Notes under the pieces: model-generated
Databases searched by the model: none
What the model was told of the DNA's origin: nothing
Seen by the model: the letters and a program-made list of their open reading frames with translations, nothing else
From: Russula earlei
Taxonomy: Eukaryota > Basidiomycota > Agaricomycetes > Russulales > Russulaceae
DNA: 64,000 nt
Direction of reading: 5' to 3'
Assembly: GCA_025769875.1 (NCBI GenBank)
Contig: JAGFNK010000174.1
Location: 34,046-98,045, forward strand
Made by a program: the position numbers and the translations under genes
In this document: positions 10,957 to 20,916 of the stretch, piece by piece
Position numbering within the stretch: the stretch's first letter is position 1
Layout: each line of letters starts with the position of its first letter

Positions 10957-12293
10957 TCAGGACGTCCTGGACTTCTCCAATAGATCCTTGATGTAGTTGC
11001 GTGCAATCTCGCATGACAATGCTGACCCATTAGTCATAAGCACAATATAACTGTCTATGCGCACAATGTCACAAGATCCCAAGATATTGATCACAGGGAC
11101 AACATCATCCATGGAGAGCCATTCACCATTCAGTTCAATATCCTTGGTAAGATGTTGAATTGCCAGTGACCGACGGGTGGTCTCGGGAAGTGCCGAGATA
11201 GTTATGATGTCATTTGAAGGCGGCATATGCATGGCCAGAGGTGGGGCTGGGGCTGGGTTTGAGGGGAGTGCCAGCAGCATTGGGAGTGGGGGGAGTGCCA
11301 GCGACATTGGGGGTGGGGAAAAAGCAATGAATGCATGCATGGTTGAGTTGAAGTTATCGGCAAACCTCTCCATGGTTGACTGCATGCCGTGGACAGCAAC
11401 TGCCATGGAATCAGACTTGAGTTTTTTGGTAAATGAGGAAGATGTTTCGGAGGCGACATCCTTGACCTGAGATACTTTGCATTTGGAATGAAGAACACTG
11501 GATGAGGAGGAAGAGCGATCTGGTGCCAGAGATGACAAGGAGTCCCCACTTTGACGTTCAAACAAATTGGGATTGGGGGACAGCAACGCAGATGACTGAG
11601 GGGGAGTAAAATGGGCTGTTGACTGCGTGCCCCAATATGAATGTTGGCCTCTTGCACTTGATGGCATCAGAGATTTCATGATGCTGCGATGTGGCCAGTC
11701 TTTATCCCTGTACTTCTTGTATTCTTGATTATTCTACTAATGATCAGATGGCATTGACAAATTAGATGTTATGTATGCACCTTGACTAGATCACTCCACA
11801 CCGATTCCATTTCAGGTGGAACAACAATTCCATTCTCATCGGTCCATAGGTGCCCAACCCCGGACTCATTCCTGAGAGCAACAATTAGCAAGTGCTCCTT
11901 CTTCATCTAGTAGTAGACAATGTTCACTGCGTGATATGGCAAAGCAAAAAAAAATCGTACCCTTTGCCATTTTGATTTGCACATAGGTCCAGTCTTGATA
12001 GGACCCTTCTCATGAATGGGCTTAATAGAATTGGCTGCTTGGTTGAAGGTACGGTCCTTGAACATGGCATTGGAGGTCATGTTTCCTTCTTGTTTCTGCT
12101 CAACAAGGAACAGTAGAAATGCAGCTTCCTCTTCAGTTGTCCATATAGCCTTGTTACTTTCTGATATTAGACTTCCTTCCATGGAATCTGAACTTATTGA
12201 TGAGTGGGTCTGCATCATATGGGGTGGTGGAGGTGGGGGTAGAAAGATTGATGCGCCAATCGTTCCCGAGCCCAAGTCATTACATGACATCAC
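10957..12293 (-). CDS. Harbinger Myb/SANT-like DNA-binding protein, three exons, frame intact
   Basis: In Harbinger elements this second protein binds DNA and helps bring the transposase to the ends. Exons on minus are 12293-11961, 11906-11781 and 11733-10957. Introns are 11907-11960 (54 nt, GTACG...TAG) and 11734-11780 (47 nt, GTGCAT...TAG). Both introns fall between codons, and the joined frame has no stop for about 411 codons. The SANT-like part carries WTTEEEAAFLLFLVEQK, then a CKSKWQR helix at the exon 1 end. Exon 2 supplies the rest of the domain (HLLIVALRNESG, SVWSDLVK). The C-terminal 240 residues are Ser/Pro-rich and low in complexity. It is far better kept than its partner transposase. 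Confidence 0.8.
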
Positions 12294-12951
12294 ATATGCA
12301 AATATGTGAATTACAGTTGACAGACAAAAACAACTGATATTAGTTAATCATATGACATGTCACTGTCATCACACCTGTCACACCTGTCACTCCCGGCTAA
12401 TCCCAAAATTCAAGTTCCAAGTTCAAGTTTCAAGAAATCTCGGTTGCTGTATGGGGCCTCAACAATCTAAACAAATTATAGTAACAGCTCTAAGTGAAAG
12501 AGGCCCCTCTCTCCTCTTACATCTATTCTTCCTAAGATAATATCAAAGGATTCAAAGTCTAGTGCTTGAACTAAATCAAGCAACTCTTTCACTAAGAGTT
12601 GGTAATAAGATCAGTCAGATCTTAACATTGTTTTTGGATAATAGTGGATCTCAGCTATGTGCTCCCCAAGTTTTGTACAAATTAGATCAGCTGTTATGGA
12701 GATACAGTATAAATACTCTGGTGTATTGAGAGTTGAGCCTTACAGTCAACTTACTTCTTGAATTACACAAAATTCTCATTCTCTCAAACCAAGTCACTGC
12801 TCTAAGTGAAAGAGGCCCTTCTCATCTCAATCTATTCACTCTTCCTGAGATAGTATCAAAGTATTCAAAGTCTAGTGCTTGAGCTATATCAAGCAACTCT
12901 TTCACAAGCGTGGAAACTAAGATCAAGCAGATCTTAACATATAGGCCCTAG

Positions 12952-13914
12952 TGTTGAGACTCACTGTTGAACAATCCAGTTCAAGAGTGAGGTAAGAGCT
13001 TGGAGATGAGTCAGCTGAGTTCAAAGACAAAGTTGGTGAAGAGCACAGTCCAAACAAGTAACAAATACCAGAGCGGAACTGGTACTGGTTGTGAGAGATG
13101 ATCATGGAAGGAGAGAGCCAGAGTGTGCTAGATAGGGTGGTCCTAAAGGAGTACCCTCAGTATTTGAGTGCCACAAATCAAATGGACAGTCTGAAGACTA
13201 TCCGCTACTTTATTGAGCACTTATATACTACAAGAGAACTGCTAAATAGGGAACAAGTCATAACCTTGTTATCAAACACAATAGAGTGATGAGTAAGAAG
13301 TTGGAGTGTGCTTACTGAGCATGCTCAGTCATGCTCAGTAAGCTGCTGAGTAAGAAGGCTTCTATTGATGAGTAAGAGCCTCTACTGTTCATGTGTTCAC
13401 TGCTCTAGTACACATGCAAAGCACCTGATTCATTTGCTGTTAGTTAGTTTAGGGCTGGTCATTTGAGGACTTGTAGTTTAGTTCAGAGAATCTAGTTGCC
13501 TATAAGGCCCCTTATATAGTTCTATTAGGGTCCTTAGAGTCGACCCTAATACTTCTATTAAGGTCCTTAGTATTGCTGTATAGTTTGTCCTATAGTCATT
13601 AGAGTCAGTCTAATAACATGTTGTAGGGTCTTTAGTATTGCATTAGTGCCTATTGTAGAGCACTTATAGTCGTCCTAGAGGGTTCTTAGGGAGGCTATCA
13701 TAGTGTCCTTTATTGCTAAAAGGGTTGCCATTAAGTGGGGCTTGCTGTATGTCAATTGTGCCAAGAATCGCTCGTGCGACAATGCGCACATGATATTGTG
13801 GACACCTCTACTCACCCCTTTTGTCCATGTGAACAGGGTGACACCATAGAGGCTGGGTTTCCTCTCATAAGGAAGGGTCCTTCAAGGGCCCTCTCCGGGA
13901 AATAGTTCATGACA
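12952..13914 (-). repeat. Solo LTR-A at the palindrome centre
   Basis: It starts TGTTGAGACTCACTG and ends TAGTTCATGACA. Length is 963 bp, as in other full copies. Flanks are CCTAG on the left and ATTAG on the right. These could be a decayed duplication, and the site is the centre of the palindrome described at 8351-14208. Confidence 0.85.
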
Positions 13915-14208
13915 ATTAGGGCCTATAGTATCTTTGTTAGCATCTATTGTAGAGCACTTGAGGTCATCCTAAATGGTCTTTAGGGAGTCTATAATACTGT
14001 CTTATATTGTTAGAAGGGTTGTCACTAAGTAGGGCTTGCTGTATGTCAATTGTGCCTAGAATCAATTGCACAACAATGCACGCATGATATTGTGGACACC
14101 TCTACTCATCCCTTTTGCTCATGTGAACAGGGTGGCATCATAGAAGCTGGGCTTCCTCTACTAAGGAAGGGTCCTTCAAGGGCCCTCTCTGGGAAATGGT
14201 TCATGACA

Positions 14209-15344
14209 GAACTCTCTTGATGACACCTTGAAATGTTTCCATGACAACAAGGATATCTTCATTGATCTTGGTGTTTGAGCTCACTTCAACATTCCAAAAC
14301 TTCATTTTACATGCCATTATTGACAATTCATCAAACACTTTGGTACAACAGACAATTATAATACAGAGTACACAGAGTGGCTCTATATTGACCTTGCAAA
14401 AGATGCATATCACTCAACAAATTCCAAGGACAAGTATCCTCAGATAACATTATGGCTCAAGCACCATAAAAACATCCTGAGACATGACAAATACCTGCAA
14501 TGCCAATTCTCTGCACAACATGATGCCCCTCAGCTACCTCCCAAGCCTCCATGTCTACTCTCCTTGGTTTATCCTTGCCAGCTCATGATGGCAAAACATC
14601 CATTAGCATGGGGTGTCAGCTTGGATTCCTGAGAGATGACTATGGCACCCAGTTTTTCAAAGTGGCTCTTGCATGCTTCATGGCTCAGTACCAGAATCCA
14701 CAATACACAAAGGCCCAGGTGGAAGTGGCATCTCATAACATCCACATCCCATTCCGAAAACTCCCTGTTTACCATCATATCAAATTTACCTCCACTGACC
14801 CATACAGTATCAACAGTTTGCAAACTATAGTTGACTCAATACATGCTCAGCCAGCATGTTTGGACAAGTATGGAAAGGGAGTACCCACTCAGTTTGATCA
14901 CTTATAGAGGCAATGTGATTCATGGGGTTTCAGGTGGGTGAATAATTGACTAGTGGTCATCAGTCACATATTCATTCCATTATCATTTTATCAGGTCATT
15001 GTGTTGGAAGGATATGAGCTATCTTTACCCTTCCACCTGATGCTCTCAGGCACTGGTCCTCACAAATGGGCTGAAAACATGCTGAATATCTTGCATATGT
15101 GGAGTGGTTCACACCAGTCAAGCCATCTCTGAAACCAAATCACTTTCTATACAAGATTTCAAAACACCACATACAGGGAGAACAGCAGGCAAGCATTGTA
15201 CCTGTTGAACTAATCTGCCAAAGTGTACACCTGTTGCCAAAATTTGGACCTGTTGCTCTGGAAAAGAGTGGAAATCAAGTAATGTGCTAGATCTGTGTGA
15301 TACCCTCTATGTAAATACTTTTTCTGAGTGCTTGACCTACTTGA
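14209..15344 (+). pseudogene. Plavaka-type (CACTA-related) transposase remnant
   Basis: Plavaka elements are DNA transposons of mushrooms related to the CMC/CACTA group. The frame reads DDTLKCFHDNKDIFIDLGV near 14217-14275 and FGTTDNYNTEYTEWLYIDLA near 14338-14397. It goes on to DAYHSTNSKDKYPQITLWL, then PAHDGKTSISMGCQLGFL near 14572-14630. After a gap it resumes at 15090 with YVEWFTPVKPSLKPNHFLYK, then LLPKFGPVALEK and LDLCDTLYVNTF near 15280-15330. Order and spacing match the C-terminal half of the family. Several stops and frameshifts break it. The N-terminal half is missing, since the palindromic element abuts on the left. Confidence 0.7.
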
Positions 15345-15648
15345 GCCTGTATTAAAACCTGATAATCTGAACACCAAAGGAAAATTCCCATTAAGCAATC
15401 CAAATCTGTTGGGGATCACAGGAAATTGGCTCTGAATTCCCTTGAAAAAAGTAGCTTTCCAGGATATTTGATGACTTTCCACCATAGAAGCTCAATTCCC
15501 AAGATTTCATGGGAATTTGCAGGAATCAGAACCCAATTTGCACACTGGGGTTTTCCCAATGCATGAATGGTTGTGATTGGAGGTTGTGCAGCATCATGAC
15601 ATATGCTAACAGTGAAGATTTTGAAGCTGGATGGAAATTTGAAGGACA
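15345..15648. other. Target DNA of LTR-D, no gene recognised
   Basis: This runs from the Plavaka remnant to the LTR-D insertion and continues at 18597. A minus open frame (15648-15416) has no known motif. GGACA at 15644-15648 is the left target copy for LTR-D. Confidence 0.3.
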
Positions 15649-15664
15649 TGTTGCACAGCATAGA

Positions 15665-16284
15665 TGTTACTGAGTGGTTTGGGGTCCGGAAGATGCCAGA
15701 ATGCCCGAACTATGGACTGCATTGTTTGCATCATGCGTGCGTCAGATCTTGACTGTTTATGTCCATTAATATCGCGTTCGGAACGCGTTGATCATATCTT
15801 TCTGAAGATATACTGAAAAAGCAATGAATAGCATTGCTTCTGTCCCAGATGTTCCTGTACTGCCATGTATGTCATTTCCCTGATTTGGAAAGTACTTATG
15901 ACACTGAGATTGCTACTAGGGAAGCACTCAATGCTTCCAGCACTGAGATTGTTTACACAGAAGCAATATCACTTCTATGAGCTGCCTTTTGCTTCTATAG
16001 CACCAACCAGTACTACAGTAGCACAAACCTTATCCCTGAGGGCTATATAAAGCCCCCAGTGAGTAGCAGTTGAGCCTTAAGCTCAACTTAGTTTGCCAAT
16101 CCCAAACAGTTGACTCCTACCCTGTCTGCAGAGCCCCTCTTATCTTGTTGCCATACTCCAGAAGGATCTAACACTCCTTCCCCTCCATGAGTATTGCTTG
16201 CTTGACTCAAGCATATCTGCATTGGTAGGATGCATTCATAGACGCGACCATTGATCTTATTTAAGGCACTTTGGAGCCTTGACA
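15665..16284 (+). repeat. Solo LTR-H in LTR-D
   Basis: It is 620 bp, starts TGTTACTGAGTGG and ends GAGCCTTGACA, and matches the 5' LTR of chromovirus H at 53009-53628. Target copies ATAGA (15660-15664 and 16285-16289) are perfect. It carries TATATAA at 16044-16050 and a stem TTGAGC-cttaa-GCTCAA at 16070-16086. Confidence 0.95.
16044..16086 (+). promoter_or_regulatory. LTR-H TATA box and 5' stem-loop
   Basis: TATATAA (16044-16050) is followed about 26 nt from its start by TTGAGC, a 5-nt loop and GCTCAA (16070-16086). The stem would lie at the 5' end of the transcript if initiation is at the usual distance. The same layout is in the 5' LTR near 53410. Confidence 0.55.
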
Positions 16285-16707
16285 ATAGAGCACAGCTAAC
16301 AGGCTACACAACCCACCTTAGAGGTTGTGCTAAGTGCTCAAGTAATATTGGGGTGTAGAGTGATATGTATACTCATCTACATGTATGGTATTTATAGCTC
16401 TATGACCCAGGGTTGTTCCTCAGTCCTAAAGAGGTGACTACAGGTATTCACTATATTGTGCATTCACTGACATGTGATGTGGAGATGTTCTAGATGCAGC
16501 ATAAGGCTGCATCTTGGGATAGATGACATAGTATGCATAAACCTAGTGTCATGAACCTTTTCCTGGAGAGGGTCCTTGAAGGACCCTTCCTTAGTAGAGG
16601 AAACCCAGCCTCTATGGTGCCACCCAGTTCACATGGACAAAAGGGGTGAGTAGAGGTGTCCACAATATCACACACACATTGTCACATGAGCAATTCTTGG
16701 CACAATT

Positions 16708-17670
16708 TGTCATGAACCATTCTCCAGAGAGGGCCCTTGAAGGACCCTTCCTTATAGGAGGAAACCCAGCCTCCATGGTGTCACCCTGTTCACACGAGCA
16801 AAAGGGGTGAGTAGAAGTGTCCACAATATCGCGCGTGCATTGTTGCGCGAGCGATTCTTGGCACAATCGACATACAGCAAGCCCCACTCAAAGGCAACCC
16901 TTTTAGCAACAAAAGACAGTATTAGGGCCTTCCTAAAGACCCTTTGGAACGACCCTAGAAGTTCTACAATAGGCACTAACCTAGTATTAAAGGCCCTACA
17001 ACGCGTTATTAGACCAACTCTAATAACTATAGAACAGACTATAAGGCAATACTAAGGACCTTAATAGAAGTATTAGGGTCGACTCTAAGGACCCTAATAG
17101 AACTATATAAGGGCCTTATAAGATAACACTATCCCCTAACCAAACTACAAGTCCTCAAATGACCGGCCCTAAACTAACTAACAGGAAATGAATCAGGTGC
17201 TCACACGTGCATTAAAGCAGTGAACACGTGGACAAGGGAAGCTCTTACTCATCAAGAGGAGCCTTCTTACTCAGCAGCTTACTGAGCATGACTGAGCATG
17301 CTCAGTAAGCGTCCTCCGACTTCTTACTCATCACTCTATTGTGCTTGATAACAAGGTTATGACTTGTCCCCTATTTAGCAGTTCTCTTGTAGTATATAAG
17401 CGCTCAATAAAGTAGCGGACAGTCCTCAGACTGTCCATTTGTTTATGGCACTCTCTATTCCTGGGATACTCCTTTAAGGGACCGTCCCCTTGTGACTATC
17501 CTGGCCTCTTCCCTGCGTGATTGCCCTACTCTCACGGTAACCGTGCCTCTCTGGTACTTGTTACTACTCTGGACTTTACTCCTTGCCCACGCCATCTTGG
17601 ACGTCTATCGACTCGTCTTCGAGCTTATCCCTCACTCTTGAACTGGATAGTTCAACAGTGAGTCTTGACA
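16708..17670 (+). repeat. Solo LTR-A, inner copy
   Basis: This complete 963-bp LTR-A has perfect target copies CAATT (16703-16707 and 17671-17675) within another LTR-A. It contains U3 words, a TATA box and the GGACAGTC stem. It keeps many CpG, such as GCGCGTGC and GCGCGAGCG near 16832-16855, so it is younger than its host copy. Confidence 0.97.
17393..17436 (+). promoter_or_regulatory. LTR-A TATA box and 5' stem-loop
   Basis: TATATAA (17393-17399) precedes GGACAGTC-ctca-GACTGTCC (17417-17436), a perfect 8-bp stem with a 4-nt loop. The same arrangement is in all full LTR-A copies with few changes. A further inverted repeat, CTTACTGAGCATG and its complement, lies upstream at about 17278-17309. 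Confidence 0.6.
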
Positions 17671-18596
17671 CAATTGACATACAGCAAGCCCCACTTAGTG
17701 GCAACCCTTTTAGCAATAAAGGACAGTATTAAAACCTCCCTAAGGACACTTTAGGACGACTCTAAGTGCTCTACAAAAGGCACTAACATAATACTAAAGA
17801 CCCTACAATGTGTTATTAGACTAACTCTAATAACCATAGAACAAACTATAAAGCAATACTAAGGACCTTAATAGAAGTATTAGGGTTGACTCTAAGGACC
17901 CTAATAGGACCATTTAAGGGACCTTGTAGGCAACTCTATTCCCTGAACCAAACTACAAGTCCTCAAATGACCAGCCCTAAACTAACAAACAAGTAAATGA
18001 ATCAGGTGCTTTGCATGTGTACTAAAGCAATGAACACATGGACAGTAAAGGCTCTTACTCATCAATAGAAGCCTTCTTACTCAGCAGCTTACTGAGCATG
18101 ACTGAGCATGCTCAGTAAGCATACCCTGACTTCTTACTCATCTGTCTATTGTGCTTGATAACAAGGTTATGATTTGTTCCCTATTAGGCAGTTCTCTTGT
18201 AGTATATAAGCGCTCAATAAAGTAGTGGACAGTCTTCAGACTGTCCATTTGTTTATGGCACTCTCCATTCCTGGGATACTCCCTAAGGACTGTCCCCTTG
18301 TGACCACTCTGGCCTCTTCGCTGCATAATTGCTCAACATTACCAGTAACCATACCTCTTTGGTATCTGGTACTACTCTGGACTCTACTTCTTGCCCACGC
18401 TGTCTTAGACATCTATTGACTTGTCTTTGAACTCATCCCTCACTCTTGAACTGGATTGTTCAACAGTGAGTCTTGACACCCAGTCCCATATGCATATCTA
18501 CTGTAGTTCCATCCAGCATGTAATATCTATGAGCAGATCTAGAACCTTGTGTGAAGGTCTTTGCCTTTTTTGATCCATTCAGGTTCCAGTTCAACA

Positions 18597-19845
18597 GGAC
18601 ATATCATCCATTTTCTTGGAGTGTGTCATTGTTATGATGCTTGATGATGCTGTCACTTACCTGTTATTGCCTCACATCAAGATGGTTTACCTGACCAGTG
18701 AGAAGTTGGATTATGAGATGGTGTCAACCATGCCACATGTCATGGTTGCTACTGCAGCTGTTGCTCACTTGAAGATTTTTGCACTTTGATGGTTGATTAG
18801 GCAACTATGTAGCCTTTTGACCTGCTGCTTTGTATTATATGTTTCATTTGGTGAGAAGGCATTGAAATAGTTGATTCCAAGTTGTTGCATGAATCCTCAT
18901 GCAGTGACTAAATGTGCCTTATGCTTCTTGATCTGGAAAACCCACTTTGATCTGACCATGTTCTTGGCGAAGATAAGATGCCCAGGTGATGGGAATGTGT
19001 GCATTGGGAAGGCAGGCTGGTGCCAGTGGGCCACTGATGTGGGGCAGGGACAGAGATGTGTGTGAATGATGCAGAGCAGTGGTAGAGGACAATAGGGGAC
19101 AGTTTTTGAGTGCACATGAGAGGGTTTTCAAGAACAGAGAACACACTGATACATTTGGAGGCAAAGACAGGCTATTTTATATGTTTTACAAGTATGTTAC
19201 TTAGGAGATAAAAATAGGAGAAAGATGGATTTAAGGAGTTTTTGGAGTCAGGAACAGAACTGAAATATATGCAGAATTGTACAGTAAGGAAACCTCAGAC
19301 TTTGATGGAAATAATGCATTGCCTGTCTGTCTGGCTGATGCACTTGCTCCAGCTTTGGTGTGTGCATGCAATTGAGTCTTGTGTTGGTGTCCTAGTCATA
19401 GAGCCAATATGGAATGAAGGGAATGAATTGGGTTTTGGACATTTTTGATTTTGATCTGAATCAAACAAAACAGAGAGGAGCAAAAGTAATGTATTCTCCC
19501 CTGAGGGGTGTGGAAATTTCTGAGGGATCAAAATGATCCCAGGGATGCACTGTGTTGCACTTTCACACTCCTCTGCACAGGCCCCTGGTGGTGCAAAACC
19601 ACCAGTGGGAGGGACATAGATGGTGCTCTATGTTCTGGTGTGCTCCAGGGTAGCAACTTCTAGGGCTGCCCACTGTCCATCTGATGGGTGACAGCCATCA
19701 ATATGATGGTCATGTGACAGGTATGGCTGACCTGTACCCTGTCTGTCATGTGTACTCACTGGATCCCTGATGGCATGGGATGGGTATGGGTACAGCTGTT
19801 ATACATAGTATTACAATTAGGCAAAATCAATCATGAATTACTTAG
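18597..19845 (-). other. Old copia fragment and unassigned DNA
   Basis: On minus, bases about 19000-18840 read KNMVRSKWVFQIKKHKAHLV, then GFMQQLGINYFNAFSP. This matches the start of a copia reverse transcriptase (SKWVFKIK...ARLVA.GF.Q..G.DY...F.PV). The rest of the core is absent or too decayed to follow. Bases 19100-19845 show no recognisable gene. Confidence 0.45.
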
Positions 19846-20280
19846 TGAAGAAATAATGGCAAAGGTCTGAGGGCATGATGATTGGTGTGCAACAGCAGGA
19901 GCTGAGGGAGGCACACAGAGGTGTTTTTGAGAACAAGACGCAAGACTCTGTCTCTTTTTTTCTAAACTCTTTTGTGGCTTGTTTTCTGAGCTTTTAAAGT
20001 ACATTTTGCATGTATGATATTTGTAAATACTGATTGTAAGTTTTATGAGACAGTAAGAAAATTTTTGGAGGTCAAGTATACAGTATTGCCTTTGTGGCCT
20101 TTAGCCACAGTGTTGAGCTTGCATTGAGTGAGCTCCATGGTGTCTTTTGAGACTTAAGACTTTCTTGCTGCAACCCATATCTGAGACAGTAAATTAGTTT
20201 TTGGGTTTTTGGCTTTCAGTGTGAGCAATTAGGGGCTAGTGGAGCAGACATTGGATTGAGACTAAAATTCCTGAAACACA
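19846..20280 (-). repeat. 3' LTR of copia element I
   Basis: About 215 bp align with 35899-36113, for example GACTCTGTCTCTTTTTTTCT and TTGTGGCTTGTTTTCTGAGC. Ends are TGAAGAAAT and CTGAAACACA. The inner border is inferred from TG...CA ends and a purine-rich stretch on minus next to it, so it may shift by a few bases. Confidence 0.65.
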
Positions 20281-20482
20281 TTAGGCAAAGTCCCCCATGA
20301 AGGGGGGGTCTCCAAAATTTTTGTCCTGGGTCCTTCCAAACCTGGAGGTGGAGCATATCACACCACAAAGGCACTCCATGCATTTTTGCCTTTGGTAGAG
20401 CAAGATCTACCACTCCCCTCTCAAGCTTGATGCAATCCCAGAGAGGTGACATGAAAAAACACCTTCCATTTTGGAAGGGCTT

Positions 20483-20867
20483 TGTTGCGCAGCATAGAGC
20501 GCAGCTAACAGGCCAAGCAACCCACCTTAGAGGTTGTGCTAATGCTCAAGTGATATTGGGGTGTAGAGCAATGTGTATACTTGTCTACAAGTATGGTATT
20601 TATACCTCTATGACCCAGGGCTGTTCCTAAGTCCAAAAGAGGTGACTACAGGTGTCCACTATATCGCGCATTAAGTGACATGTGATGTGGAAACGTTCTA
20701 GACGCAGCATAAGGCTGCATCTTGTGAGAGATAGCGTAGTATGCGTAACCCTATTGCCATAAGCGCATATACTAAAGTTCTGTCTAACACGTAACATCTA
20801 TGAGTGGATCTTGAACCTTGTATGAAGGTCTTCGCCTTCTTTGATCCGTTCGGGTTCCGGTTCAACA
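20483..20867 (-). repeat. 3' LTR of copia D
   Basis: 385 bp, plus-strand ends TGTTGCGCAGC and GGTTCAACA. It differs from the 5' LTR only by scattered transitions, such as GAGCGCAGC against GAGCACAGC, mostly at CpG. Confidence 0.95.
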
Positions 20868-20916
20868 CTCCCCCTTGCTAAGTGCATCGGTAGATGCCAT
20901 GAGCATTTTCCCACAT

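Larger units (their letters stand above)
9232..12458. mobile_element. PIF/Harbinger DNA transposon, 3.2 kb, two genes
   Basis: Terminal inverted repeats of about 160 bp begin GGCCCCATACAGC at 9232 and end GCTGTATGGGGCC at 12458. The flanking 3-bp duplication TCA is perfect (9229-9231 and 12459-12461), and deleting the element restores LTR-E sequence. The element has the canonical two-gene Harbinger plan: a DDE transposase on plus (9500-10847) and a Myb/SANT-like protein on minus (10957-12293), converging. The short elements at 36114-36654 and 60544-61097 share its terminal sequence. Confidence 0.95.
8856..12627 (+). repeat. LTR-E, inner copy, split by Harbinger
   Basis: A second complete LTR-E sits in the outer one. 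It starts TGTTAGGATTCTTG at 8856 and ends CAGATCTTAACA at 12627. Target copies are TTATT (8851-8855) and TTGTT (12628-12632), one transition apart. It is itself split by the PIF/Harbinger element at 9232-12458. Reassembled length is about 545 bp, as in the minus copy at 45505. The U3 is filled with repeated GCTTACTNA words. Confidence 0.85.
8637..12939 (+). repeat. LTR-E, outer copy
   Basis: The left part is 8637-8855, starting TGTTAGGATTC. The right part is 12628-12939, ending ATCTTAACA. The flanking duplication TATAG is perfect (8632-8636 and 12940-12944). The middle is displaced by an inner LTR-E. The right part keeps the TATA-like GTATAAATACT at about 12705-12715 and a GAGCC...CTC-type stem. 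Confidence 0.85.
8351..14208. repeat. Palindromic LTR-A-derived element, later invaded
   Basis: The left arm is 8351-8636 plus 12945-12951. The right arm is 13915-14208, read in reverse. Both arms start TGTCATGAACCATTTCC and both end GATACTATAGGCCCTA. They share variants that differ from normal LTR-A, such as GATGCTAA in place of GGCACTAA. Removing LTR-E (8637-12939) and LTR-A (12952-13914) brings the arms together at a palindrome of about 12 bp. The ancestral unit was therefore about 590 bp of inverted LTR-A sequence, like a foldback element. The outer flanks show no clear duplication. Confidence 0.6.
16547..18478 (+). repeat. Solo LTR-A, outer copy of an A-in-A nest
   Basis: The pieces are 16547-16707 and 17671-18478, together about 969 bp. 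It starts TGTCATGAACC and ends TCTTGACA. Target copies in LTR-D are CCTAG (16542-16546) and CCCAG (18479-18483), one transition apart. Confidence 0.95.
15649..18596 (-). repeat. Solo LTR-D with three nested LTRs
   Basis: The pieces are 15649-15664, 16290-16546 and 18484-18596. Together they align over the 385-bp LTR of copia D (20483-20867). Outer duplications GGACA (15644-15648 and 18597-18601) are perfect. LTR-H entered near one end and LTR-A near the other. The minus sense follows copia D. Confidence 0.95.

Noticed and set aside
18604..19115. A complete copia pol on minus
   Set aside because: Only the first RT motif is recognisable; no catalytic site, protease or integrase could be followed.
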